A DNA stretch of 31,226 bases from Dechloromonas sp. Lineage in GTDB: Bacteria > Pseudomonadota > Gammaproteobacteria > Burkholderiales > Rhodocyclaceae. The stretch is taken from the NCBI GenBank assembly GCA_017302355.1, contig JAFLDQ010000024.1, positions 1-31,226 on the forward strand, read 5' to 3'. Below the pieces are notes generated by a model. The model was not told where the DNA came from. It saw nothing but the letters and a program-made list of their open reading frames with translations, and did no database searches. Position 1 is the stretch's first letter; each line of letters starts with the position of its first letter. Both the position numbers and the translations under genes were made by a program. Positions 1 to 8,800 of the stretch are shown here, piece by piece.

Positions 1-167
1 CCATCCGGCGGGGCAGGCGGCGCTTCGGGCAACGGCCGGATCTCGGCGCGCAAGGGCGCGGGCTCCGGCTCGGGACCGCCGCCGAAGAGCTCGACATCCA
101 TCCCGACCAGCGCCGCGGCGTGGATCGCCAGCGAACCCAGCAGCGCGGCCAGCAGCGCGACCGGCAT
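1..167 (-). CDS. Unidentified protein, N-terminal part only (possibly DUF3108-type)
   Basis: This frame opens with an ATG at 167 and runs off the window edge with no stop, giving about 55 residues. It starts six bases after the purN stop, so it is probably translated with purN. The N-terminus has a hydrophobic stretch (MPVALLAALLGSLAIHAAAL), which could be a signal peptide or membrane anchor. A proline- and glutamate-rich segment follows (PEPEPAPLRAEIRPLPEAPP), as in a periplasmic linker. In related betaproteobacteria a DUF3108 protein often follows purN, and this N-terminus would suit it, but no diagnostic domain lies inside the window. The family name is therefore an inference from context. 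Confidence 0.55.
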   Translation of the reverse strand, partial: MPVALLAALLGSLAIHAAALVGMDVELFGGGPEPEPAPLRAEIRPLPEAPPAPPD

Positions 168-173
168 CGCCGA

Positions 174-821
174 TCAACACAACTCGGGCGCTACCAGCAC
201 GCCGCCGCCGGCCGCTTCGCCGGCCAGCCGCACGTGGTCGCCGGCGAGCCGCAGCCGGCCCTCGGCGAACCAGCGCACCGCCTGCGGATAGATGCGGTGC
301 TCCTGGCGCAGCACGCGGGCGGCGAGCGTCGCTTCGTCGTCGCCGTCGAGCACCGGCACGGCGGCCTGGATGATGACCGGGCCGTGGTCGAGCGCCGGGG
401 TCACGAAGTGCACGGTGCAGCCGTGGATGCGCACGCCCTCGGCGAGCGCCCGCCGGTGCGTGTGCAGGCCGGGGAAGGCGGGCAGCAGCGAGGGATGGAT
501 GTTCATCAGGCGGCCCGCGTAACGGCGCACGAACTCGTCGCCGAGGATGCGCATGAAGCCGGCGAGGACGACGAGATCCGGCGCGAAGCCGTCGATGCGG
601 TCGGCCAGCGCGGCGTCGAAGGCGTCGCGTCCGGCGAAAGCCTGGTGGTCGATGCAGCATGCGGCGATCCCCGCCGCGGCCGCCGTCGCCAGCCCCGCGG
701 CGTCAGGCCGGTTGCTGAGCACGGCGGCAATGTCTACCGGCAGCGCGCCGCCATCGCGGGCGGCGATCAGCGCCTCCAGGTTGCTGCCGCGGCCGGAAAT
801 CAGGATGACTGTCTTCATCAT
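174..821 (-). CDS. purN: Phosphoribosylglycinamide formyltransferase PurN
   Basis: This cytosolic enzyme transfers the formyl group of 10-formyltetrahydrofolate to GAR, the third step of purine synthesis. The protein has 215 residues, the usual length. It shows the GRGSN phosphate-binding loop near residue 10 and the NIHPSLLPAFPG motif. The catalytic triad is Asn107, His109 and Asp145 (in LDHGP). The gene opens with two successive ATG codons. Starting at the second one (818) would give Asn106, His108 and Asp144, the exact E. coli numbering, so 818 may be the true start. The stop of the upstream lipoprotein gene lies one base before the first ATG. This coupling places purN in the dedA-lipoprotein-purN run. 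purM lies in a separate cluster at 20921-21961. Confidence 0.97.
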   Translation of the reverse strand: MMKTVILISGRGSNLEALIAARDGGALPVDIAAVLSNRPDAAGLATAAAAGIAACCIDHQAFAGRDAFDAALADRIDGFAPDLVVLAGFMRILGDEFVRRYAGRLMNIHPSLLPAFPGLHTHRRALAEGVRIHGCTVHFVTPALDHGPVIIQAAVPVLDGDDEATLAARVLRQEHRIYPQAVRWFAEGRLRLAGDHVRLAGEAAGGGVLVAPELC

Positions 822-822
822 G

Positions 823-1521
823 TCAGAAACTCACGGGGAGAAAGATCATGGTCGTGACGGATTGCACCGCCCGGGAGAGGGTCCGGCCATTGCGGTCGGC
901 GACGATTTTCGCCATGAAATCGAGCAGGCCGGTGATCCGCCCGAACTCGCGCTCGAAGGAAACGTTGCGGTTGGCCGGGTCGAGTTCGTTGGACACCAGG
1001 AACAGGTCGCCGGCGGCATCGCGGTTCGTACTCAGCTTCCAGACGGCGATCTCCATGTTGCGCGCGGAGTTGTACAGCTTCGTCTCGTCCAGGCTGTCGA
1101 GGATGTAGAACTCCTCCTTGTGCTCGAAGGCCGCGTCGACCATGGTCAGCAGGCCGTAGATCAGCGCCGCCACGCGGTCGCCCTCGTACGCGTTGCCGAA
1201 GGCCAGCGCCGCCGCCTGACGCTCGCGCAGTCCGCCGAATTCCGGCCAGGTCCGCGAATTGCGCTGGCGCAGACGGTCGACGGCAGCCTCGCGGCTGACC
1301 GCGCCGCCCTTCTTCCACTCCTTCGGATTGCGCTTGTAGAGCTTGTCGGCGATCAGCAGCAGACCGGCGACGACTTCCGCGCGATTGGCGTCGGCGATGC
1401 GGTCGACGTCCGACTTGACCAGATATTTCGCATCGACCGTCGTCCGGGTCTGGCCATCCTTCCCCATCTTCGTCACGCAGGCGGCGACCAGCGGGACGAG
1501 CAGGATGGCCAGCCAGCGCAT
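823..1521 (-). CDS. Predicted lipoprotein of unknown function
   Basis: The product has 232 residues and begins with a short lipoprotein signal (MRWLAILLVPLVAAC), with the lipobox LVAAC placing the lipidated cysteine at residue 15. The mature part is charged and looks helical, with no enzyme motif that I recognise. The start ATG overlaps the dedA stop by one base (TGATG), and the stop lies one base from the purN start. It is therefore almost certainly co-transcribed with both. Its role is unknown. Membrane anchoring by lipid is inferred from the lipobox only. Confidence 0.85.
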   Translation of the reverse strand: MRWLAILLVPLVAACVTKMGKDGQTRTTVDAKYLVKSDVDRIADANRAEVVAGLLLIADKLYKRNPKEWKKGGAVSREAAVDRLRQRNSRTWPEFGGLRERQAAALAFGNAYEGDRVAALIYGLLTMVDAAFEHKEEFYILDSLDETKLYNSARNMEIAVWKLSTNRDAAGDLFLVSNELDPANRNVSFEREFGRITGLLDFMAKIVADRNGRTLSRAVQSVTTMIFLPVSF

Positions 1522-2162
1522 CAGGCGGCGCGGTGCTTCAGGCAGCCGACCGCGACCGGCACCAGCGAGAAGACGATGATGCCGACGATGATCGCCGTCA
1601 GGTTGGCCTTGACCCACGGCATGTTGCCCAGCCAGTAGCCGGCGAGGCACAGCGACACCACCCAGGCGAGCGCGCCGATCAGGTTGAAGAAGGTGAATTT
1701 GGCGTAGGACATCGAACCGATGCCCGCCACGAACGGCGCGAAGGTGCGAAAGAGCGGCAGGAAGCGCGAGATCACCAGCGTCTTGCCGCCATGCTGCTCG
1801 TAGAAGACATGGGTCTTCAGCAGCGCCGCCTTGTTGAACAAGCGCGAGCTTTCCCAGTGGAAGACCTTGGGCCCGAGGAAGCGGCCGATCTGGTAATTGA
1901 CGGTATTGCCGAGAACGGCGGCCGTGGTCAGAACCCCCATCAGCACGAGGATGTCCATGCCGCCCTCGCCGATCGCCGCCAGCGCGCCGGCGACGAAGAG
2001 CAGCGAATCGCCGGGCAGGAAGGGCGTGACGACGAAGCCGGTTTCGGAAAAGATGATGACGAACAGGATGCCGTAGATCCACAGGCCGTACTGCTGCACC
2101 AGCACCGCCAGATGCTTGTCGAGATGGAGGACGATGTCCATGAACTGGGCGAGGAATTCCAT
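1521..2162 (-). CDS. DedA-family inner-membrane protein
   Basis: The 213-residue protein carries the DedA (SNARE-associated/VTT) pattern. It has an N-terminal amphipathic stretch and a first membrane segment followed by ETGFVVTPFLPGDSLLFVAGALA, whose acidic residue and PGDS turn are typical. It then has GNTVNYQIGRFLG, the HGGKTLVISRFLPLFRTFAPFVAG signature with conserved arginines, and C-terminal membrane segments. DedA proteins act in the inner membrane and are linked to proton-motive-force maintenance and lipid translocation. The start ATG at 2162 was chosen because the family N-terminus begins there. The gene is divergent from mutL across 55 bases and heads a run with the lipoprotein and purN genes. 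Confidence 0.93.
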   Translation of the reverse strand: MEFLAQFMDIVLHLDKHLAVLVQQYGLWIYGILFVIIFSETGFVVTPFLPGDSLLFVAGALAAIGEGGMDILVLMGVLTTAAVLGNTVNYQIGRFLGPKVFHWESSRLFNKAALLKTHVFYEQHGGKTLVISRFLPLFRTFAPFVAGIGSMSYAKFTFFNLIGALAWVVSLCLAGYWLGNMPWVKANLTAIIVGIIVFSLVPVAVGCLKHRAA

Positions 2163-2205
2163 GCGGGCGCACCGGGCAGGATAAAAGCGCGATTTTACCC
2201 CAAGG

Positions 2206-2211
2206 TATAAT
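2206..2211 (+). promoter_or_regulatory. Perfect -10 box for mutL, close to the start codon
   Basis: The 55-base gap between dedA and mutL contains a consensus TATAAT only six bases before the mutL ATG. Transcription would start at or near the ATG, so the mutL message may be leaderless or nearly so. No good -35 hexamer was found at 16-18 bases. On the other strand TAAAAT (2197-2192) could serve dedA, but that is weak. Confidence 0.5.
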
Positions 2212-2217
2212 CCGCCC

Positions 2218-4017
2218 ATGCCGACGATCGCCCGCCTCCCCGACCTGCTGATCAGCCAGATCGCCGCCGGCGAAGTGGTCGAGCGGCCCGCCTCGGTGCT
2301 CAAGGAACTGCTGGAAAACAGCCTCGACGCCGGCAGCAAGGCGATCCAGGTGCATCTGGAGGAAGGCGGCGTCCAGCTGATCCGCGTCACCGACGACGGC
2401 TGCGGCATCGCCAAGGACGAACTGGCGCTGGCCCTGACCCGCCACGCCACGTCGAAAATCGTTTCGCTGGAGGATCTGGAACGGGTGAGTTCGCTCGGCT
2501 TTCGCGGCGAGGCGCTGGCCTCGGTGGCCGCGGTCGCCCGCCTCGCCATCAGCAGCCGCGAACGCGGCGCCAGCCACGCCTGGAAGCTCAAGGCCGAACC
2601 GGGCGCCGCCCCGGAACCGGCGGCGCTGATGGCCGGCACGGTCGTCGAGATGCGCGACCTCTATTACAACACCCCGGCCCGCCGCAAGTTCCTGAAATCG
2701 GAAAGCACCGAATTCGCCCACTGCGCCGACGCCGTCAAACGCCTGGCGCTGACCCGCCCAGACGTCGCCTTCAGCCTCACCCACAACGGCCGCAACCTGT
2801 TCCAGCTCGCCCCCGCCGACAGCGCCCGGCGCATCGCCGACATCCTCGGCGACGACTTCCTCGCCGCCGCCCGCCGCCTCGACGCCGTCGCCGGGCCGCT
2901 GGCCATCGCCGGTTTCGCCATCGACCCGACGCGCGCCACCGATGCCAGGGACGGCCAGTACGTCTTCGTCAACGGCCGCTTCGTGCGCGACAAGGTGATC
3001 GCCCACGCCCTGCGCGAAGCCTACCGCGACGTGCTGCACGGCAGCCGCCAGCCCGCCGTCTGCCTGTTCGTCAACATCGACCCGGCGCTGGTCGACGTCA
3101 ATGTGCACCCGGCCAAGACCGAAGTCCGCTTCCGCGACTCGCGCGCCATGCACCAGTTCGTCTTCCACGCCATCCAGCGCACGCTGGCGGCGCCGGTGCA
3201 GTCCGAAATGCCCGAAATGCCGCCTGTTGCGGTCGACCCCGAAAGAAGGGCAAATTTCAATTTCACCCCGAACCACCCGCCGCCGTTGCGCCAGCAGAGC
3301 ACGCTCGGCGTCGCCGAGCCCGCCGCTGCCGCCTACCTCGCCTTCGCCCGCGCCGCCCAGGGCGTCGGCGCCCCCGCCAGCATTTCCGCCACCGCCCCCC
3401 AATTCCTGCCTGCCGCAGCCGTCGACCGCGACAGCCCGCCGCTCGGCTACGCGCTGGCCCAGTTGCACGGCATCTACATCCTGGCCCAGAACGCGCAAGG
3501 TCTTGTCCTTGTGGACATGCACGCCGCCCACGAACGCATCCTCTACGAAAAGCTGAAGACCGCCCTCGACAAGCGCCAGATCGCCACCCAGAACCTGCTG
3601 ATCCCCGCCGTCTTCTCAGCCGACCCGCTCGACATCGCCGCCGTCGAGGAACACGCCGACGCTCTCGCCGACCTCGGTTTCGCCATCGCCCCGCTCGGCC
3701 CCAACCAGCTCGGCGTGCGCAGCATCCCCGCCCTGCTGCAATCCGGCGACCCCGCCGCGCTGGCCCGTTCGTTGATCGCCGAACTGCGCGAACACGGCAT
3801 CACCCAGCTCGCCACCGCCCGCCGCAACGAACTGCTGGCGACAATGGCCTGCCACGGCGCCGTCCGCGCCCACCGCATTCTCACCGTGCCCGAAATGAAC
3901 GCCCTGCTGCGCCAGATGGAAGAAACCGAACGTGCCGGCCAGTGCAACCACGGCCGGCCGACGTGGACGGAATTGCCGCTAGCCGAACTCGACAGGCTCT
4001 TCCTGCGCGGAAAGTAG
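2218..4017 (+). CDS. mutL: DNA mismatch repair protein MutL
   Basis: MutL couples mismatch recognition by MutS to strand incision. The 599-residue protein has an N-terminal GHKL ATPase domain with ELLENSLDAGS (near 33), DDGCGI (near 61) and GFRGEALAS (near 97). After these come the transducer domain, a Pro/Ala-rich linker at about 335-400, and a C-terminal dimerisation domain. The C-terminal domain contains DMHAAHERILYE (Asp433 to Glu444), which fits the endonuclease pattern DQHA-x2-E-x4-E apart from Gln to Met. It also has CNHGRPTW near the end, like the metal-binding C-P-H-G-R-P motif. This MutL is therefore probably a nicking endonuclease, unlike the E. coli protein. miaA, its neighbour in many genomes, lies 10 kb away here. 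Confidence 0.97.
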   Translation: MPTIARLPDLLISQIAAGEVVERPASVLKELLENSLDAGSKAIQVHLEEGGVQLIRVTDDGCGIAKDELALALTRHATSKIVSLEDLERVSSLGFRGEALASVAAVARLAISSRERGASHAWKLKAEPGAAPEPAALMAGTVVEMRDLYYNTPARRKFLKSESTEFAHCADAVKRLALTRPDVAFSLTHNGRNLFQLAPADSARRIADILGDDFLAAARRLDAVAGPLAIAGFAIDPTRATDARDGQYVFVNGRFVRDKVIAHALREAYRDVLHGSRQPAVCLFVNIDPALVDVNVHPAKTEVRFRDSRAMHQFVFHAIQRTLAAPVQSEMPEMPPVAVDPERRANFNFTPNHPPPLRQQSTLGVAEPAAAAYLAFARAAQGVGAPASISATAPQFLPAAAVDRDSPPLGYALAQLHGIYILAQNAQGLVLVDMHAAHERILYEKLKTALDKRQIATQNLLIPAVFSADPLDIAAVEEHADALADLGFAIAPLGPNQLGVRSIPALLQSGDPAALARSLIAELREHGITQLATARRNELLATMACHGAVRAHRILTVPEMNALLRQMEETERAGQCNHGRPTWTELPLAELDRLFLRGK

Positions 4018-4120
4018 CCAGGAGCGATGCTCGCCGGTGTCTCTTTTTTCACGATCAGCGCAGAGAATTTTTCTTTATAAATAACATCTTCCGGGCATTT
4101 GTTGATCCAGTGTGTGCATA

Positions 4121-5890
4121 ATGGGCTTTCCTTCGGCCATCACGTCTTTGAGCCAAGTGCACACGCTTTCGTACCCGTTCGCCGCACGATTGATTCTGCC
4201 GGCGTTTCTCGTCGCCGGCGTCGCGGGCGCCCTGGCCGACGTTCCGCCGCTGTTTCACCCGAGTGCCGGCAGCCTGCTGAACCAGGCCACCCCGCCCGCC
4301 GCCGTCCCGATCCTGCCTTCGTCGACGCTGCCGGCGCTGCCGGATGAAGACATCGGCAAGCCCCTCCCCGGCAGCGCCAAGGTCAAGGTTTCACGATTCG
4401 TTCTCGAAGGCGTCAGCCTGTTGCCGCCGGACCAATTGCAGGCACAACTGTCCGACCTGATCGACCAAGAACTCGGTCTTGCCGATTTGCGCAAGGCTGC
4501 CGCGCGCATTACCGCCTTCTATCGCGAACAGGGGTATTTTCTCGCCCGCGCCTATCTGCCGACGCAGGACATTGGCGACGGCGCAGTGCGCATTGCCGTG
4601 CTCGAGGGGCGTTATGGCGCCGTCGAGACCGGCGGCTCGCCCCGGCTGGAACAGCAGCATGCCCAAGGCATCCTGGACGCGCATCAGGTTGGCGCAGGCC
4701 AGCCCATCGAGCGTTCCGCGCTCGAACGCAGCCTGATCCTGCTCGAACAGCGCGGCGGGGCGCCGGTGCGGGCGGTGATGCAGCCCGGCGCCACGGTCGG
4801 CACCTCGCACATGGTCATCGAGGCGCCCGCCGGCCCGTTGTTCAGCGGCCAACTCGGCGCCGACAACTACGGCAATCGCTACAGCGGGCAGAATCGCGCG
4901 ACCGCCCTGCTCAACCTCAACAGCCCGCGCGGTGTCGGCGATCTCGCCAGCCTGTGGCTGATGAAATCCAGAGATTCCGACGCCGTCTTCGCCGCCTATC
5001 AGACCCCCGTCGGCTACCAGGGCCTGACCCTGGGCGCCAGCTACTCGCAGTTCAACTACCAGCTTTGTTGCGAGTTCGCACCTCTCGACCAGAAGGGCTA
5101 CGCCAAAGTTTTTGGTCTGCAGGCGCGTTATCCGCTGATCCTGTCGCAGCGCCGGATCATGAACGCGGGACTCAGCTTCGAGCGCAAGCGTCTGAACGAC
5201 AGCTCGGCGTTCGGCGAACTCGACGACAAGGATGCCAACGTCGTCAGTCTTTCGCTCGACGGTGTGGCTGCGACCGCCAGCGGACAGAACCGCTACCAGG
5301 TGGCGCTGGCGGGCGGCGACCTGAACATCTCGGGACCGCCGGCCTACGTCCAGGCGAACGCCGCGACGGTGGACACCGCCGGACGCTATTTCAAGTTGCG
5401 CGGCGAGTACCAGTACCTGCATTCCCTCGACAACGGCCACCGGCTGTTCCTGCGACTCTCGGGCCAGGCCAGCAACCGCAACCTCGATTCCTCCGAAAAA
5501 TTCCTGATGGGCGGCGTCAATGGCGTCCGCGCCTACCCGGAAGGCGAAGCGCCCGCCGACCAGGCGCTGCTGGCCAGGCTCGACTGGCTGATTCCCGTGC
5601 CGATCGCAGCCTTGCCCGGAAGCCTGTCGACACGATTGTTCGTCGATACCGGCACCGTCTGGCTGCTGAAGGATACGCGGGACGGTCTGGCCAGCTTCGG
5701 CCTCCCCAACCACTACAACCTGTCCGGCGTCGGTGTCGGTTTCAACTGGAGCTTGCCGAATGGGCTCACGGCGAGTCTGGAGGCCGCGACCAAGATCGGC
5801 AACAACCCAGGCGCCTCCCTGAAGGGCTACGACGCCGACGGCAGGGACAACGACTCGCGTGGCTGGGTCGGGGTCACCTGGGCGTATTGA
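4121..5890 (+). CDS. Two-partner secretion outer-membrane transporter (TpsB, FhaC/ShlB family)
   Basis: The 589-residue product would move the large exoprotein encoded next to it across the outer membrane. A signal peptide ends near ALADVPP. A Pro-rich plug-linker region follows, then a POTRA-like region (VSRFVLEGVSLLPPDQLQ) and a second POTRA (GDGAVRIAVLEGRYGAVE). The rest is a predicted 16-strand beta barrel starting about GQLGADNYGNRYSG. The family barrel motif appears as GGVNGVRAYPEGEA, with RAY where RGY/RGF is usual. The protein ends in an aromatic residue (GVTWAY), as outer-membrane barrels do. The ATG at 4121 gives a sensible signal peptide. A GTG at 4112 is an alternative. The gap of only nine bases to the exoprotein gene supports a tpsB-tpsA operon. 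Confidence 0.93.
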   Translation: MGFPSAITSLSQVHTLSYPFAARLILPAFLVAGVAGALADVPPLFHPSAGSLLNQATPPAAVPILPSSTLPALPDEDIGKPLPGSAKVKVSRFVLEGVSLLPPDQLQAQLSDLIDQELGLADLRKAAARITAFYREQGYFLARAYLPTQDIGDGAVRIAVLEGRYGAVETGGSPRLEQQHAQGILDAHQVGAGQPIERSALERSLILLEQRGGAPVRAVMQPGATVGTSHMVIEAPAGPLFSGQLGADNYGNRYSGQNRATALLNLNSPRGVGDLASLWLMKSRDSDAVFAAYQTPVGYQGLTLGASYSQFNYQLCCEFAPLDQKGYAKVFGLQARYPLILSQRRIMNAGLSFERKRLNDSSAFGELDDKDANVVSLSLDGVAATASGQNRYQVALAGGDLNISGPPAYVQANAATVDTAGRYFKLRGEYQYLHSLDNGHRLFLRLSGQASNRNLDSSEKFLMGGVNGVRAYPEGEAPADQALLARLDWLIPVPIAALPGSLSTRLFVDTGTVWLLKDTRDGLASFGLPNHYNLSGVGVGFNWSLPNGLTASLEAATKIGNNPGASLKGYDADGRDNDSRGWVGVTWAY

Positions 5891-5899
5891 AAGAACGAC

Positions 5900-8800
5900 A
5901 TGAACCGCGCTTATCGACTGGTCTGGAACGAAGAACGGAACTCCTGGGTCGCCGCCCCCGAGACCGCCTCGGCGCGTGGCAAGCGCGGCAGGGTCAAGCG
6001 CAGCGCGGCGACACTGTTGCTGACGCTGGCCTTCGGGAGTCATGCCACGCTGGCCGCCGACCTCGCCCCCGGCGCCCTGCCCGGCGGCGGGCAAGTCACC
6101 GCCGGCCAAGCCAGCATCAGCAGCAGCGGCGCCAACATGGCGATCGATCAGGGCAGCCAGCGCGCCATCATCAACTGGCAGAACTTCGACATCGGCAGCC
6201 AGGCGTCGGTCACCTTCCGTCAGCCCGATGCCTCTGCCGTCGCCCTCAACCGCGTCAGCGGTCCCACCGCCTCGCGCATCGAAGGCCAGTTGACCGCCAA
6301 CGGTCAGGTCTTCCTGATCAACCCGAGCGGCGTCCTCTTCGGCAAGGGGGCGCGCGTCCATGTCGGCGGGCTGGTCGCCTCCACCCTGAACATCCGCGAC
6401 GACGACTTCCTGTCCGGCAATTTCGTCTTCAGCGGCAATGGCGGCAGCATCGCCAACGAGGGGCGGATCACCGCGGCGCCCGGCGGCTACCTGGCCTTCA
6501 TTTCCCCGGCCATCGCCAACAGCGGCGCCGTCAGCGCGCCGCAGGGAACGGTCGCCATGGGAGCCGGCGAACGTGTCCGCCTCAACTTCGCCGGCGACCG
6601 GCTGGTTGGCCTCGACGTCAGCGCCGCCGCCATCGACACGCTGATCGAGAATCGTCAGGCGATCCGCGCCGAGGGTGGCGCCATCCTGCTCACCGCCGCC
6701 GGCGCCGAAGCGGTCACGCGCGGCGTCATCAACAACAGCGGCGTGCTCGAGGCGTCCAGCCTGACGTCCGACGGCGGGCGCATCGTGCTCACCGCCGGCA
6801 ACGACATCACCCTCGGCGCCGGCTCGACGGTTGCGGTCGACGGCAAAAAAGGCGGCGAAATCACCGTCCAGGCGCGGACCGGCACGCTCCTCGCCGACGG
6901 CAGCCTCGCGGCGCGCGGCGCCGCAGGCAAGGGCGGCGACATCCAGTTGCTCGGCCACCAGGTCGGCCTCGTCAACGCCGCACAGGTCGACGCCTCGGGG
7001 GCGACCGGCGGAGGCACGGTGCTGGTCGGCGGCGACTATCAGGGCGCCAATGCCGGCGTGCAAAACGCCTTCCGCACCTATGTCGGTCCGCAGGCGACGA
7101 TCACGGCCGACGCGCTGCAGCAGGGCGACGGCGGCAAGGTCATCGTCTGGGCCGACGATGCAACGCGCTTCTACGGCAGCATCTCGGCGCGCGGCGGCAG
7201 CCAGTCCGGCAACGGCGGCTTTGTCGAGACCTCGGGCAAGGAATACCTGGAAGCCAATGGCTCGGTGGATGCCAGCGCGCCTGCCGGACTAGCCGGCCAA
7301 TGGTTGCTCGACCCGCGCAACATCACGATCAACACCGCAGGTCCCACGAGCGGTGGAACGGCGCTCCCAAATTTCGATGCCACGGCCGACAATGCTGTGG
7401 TCGATCGCGACGACATCCAGACTTCCCTGAACACCGGGACCAACGTCACGATCACGACGGGCTCGACCGGCACTCAGGCTGGCAACATCACGGTGGCCTC
7501 AGCCATCGCCAAGACGGCGGGCGGCAACGCCACGCTGACGCTCAATGCGGCCAACAACATCGTATTCAATTCCGGCGCCAACGTCGGCTCGACGGCCGGC
7601 CAGCTCGGTTTCACGCTCAATGCGGGCGGCGGGATCAACAACTTGCGCGGCGTCAGCCTCAACGGCGGCACGCTCACGCTCAATGCCGCAGGCGCCGTGA
7701 CCCAGTCCTCGCCCATTACCGGCAATACCACGGTCGTGAAGAACGGCGCCGGGACATTCACCCTGTCGCAGAGCAATACCTATACCGGCGCGACGACGGT
7801 CAACGCCGGCACGCTGGCCCTCGGCGCGAGCAATGTACTGGCCAATGGATCGAGCCTCGTGGTCAACGGCGGCACGTTCAACATTGCCAACCGAAGCGAT
7901 ACGGTTGCCGGCGTTCAACTGTTGTCCGGTGCGATTACCGGCACGACAGGAACGCTGACCTCGACCAGCGCGTATGACGTCCAGGCGGGAACCGTGAGCG
8001 CGCGACTGGGCGGTACCGCCGGGTTGACCAAGACGACGTCCGGCACGGTCACCCTCTCGGGGGCCAACACCTACACCGGCGCCACGAACATCAACGCCGG
8101 CACGCTGGCCCTGGGCGCGTCCAACATCATAGCCAATGCCAGCGCGGTGACTGTCGCCGCGGGCGCGACCTTCGATCTGGCCGGCTACAGCGAAACCATC
8201 GGCTCGCTCGCCGGGGCTGGCACGGTAACCAAGACGGGGGCAGGGGCAACGACCCTGACGGCTGGCGCCGACAACACCTCGACGACTTTTTCCGGGGTCA
8301 TCCAGAACCCGACGGGAACCCTCAACCTGACCAAGACGGGTGCCGGCACATTGACGCTCTCGGGCGCCAACACCTACACCGGGGTGACGACAATCAATGG
8401 GGGGGCGCTCACGGCAGCGGGTGGCAGCGCGATCGCCGACACCTCGCAGGTCACGCTAGCCAACACGGCAGGGGCGACGCTCAACCTGGCGAACAGCGAG
8501 ACGATCGGCAACCTGTCGGGCGGCGGGACAACCGGCGGCAACGTCACGCTAGGCGCCAATACGCTGACGGTCAACCAGGCAGGGACGACGACCTACGGCG
8601 GCGTGCTCAGCGGGGCGGGCGGGCTGACCAAGGCGGGCGCAGGAACCTTGACCCTCTCCGGGAACAACGCCTATGCCGGCGCCACCAGCATCAATGCGGG
8701 AACGCTGACACTGGGCAACAGCAATCGGATTGCCGATGCGAGCGCGGTGACCGTCGCGGCAGGCGCAACCTTCAATCTGGCCGGCTACAGCGAAACCATC

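Noticed and set aside
823..3531. Very long open frame on the minus strand across purN-side genes and mutL
   Set aside because: Its first part is antisense to mutL with no recognisable domain. Only the tail, the lipoprotein gene from 1521, is real. High GC content keeps antisense frames open.
4018..4049. Intrinsic terminator after mutL
   Set aside because: There is a T run (4044-4049), but the nearest stem has only four pairs and is separated from it by several bases.
4391..7063. 890-codon open frame on the minus strand
   Set aside because: It is antisense to the well-supported tpsB and tpsA genes, with biased composition and no motif.
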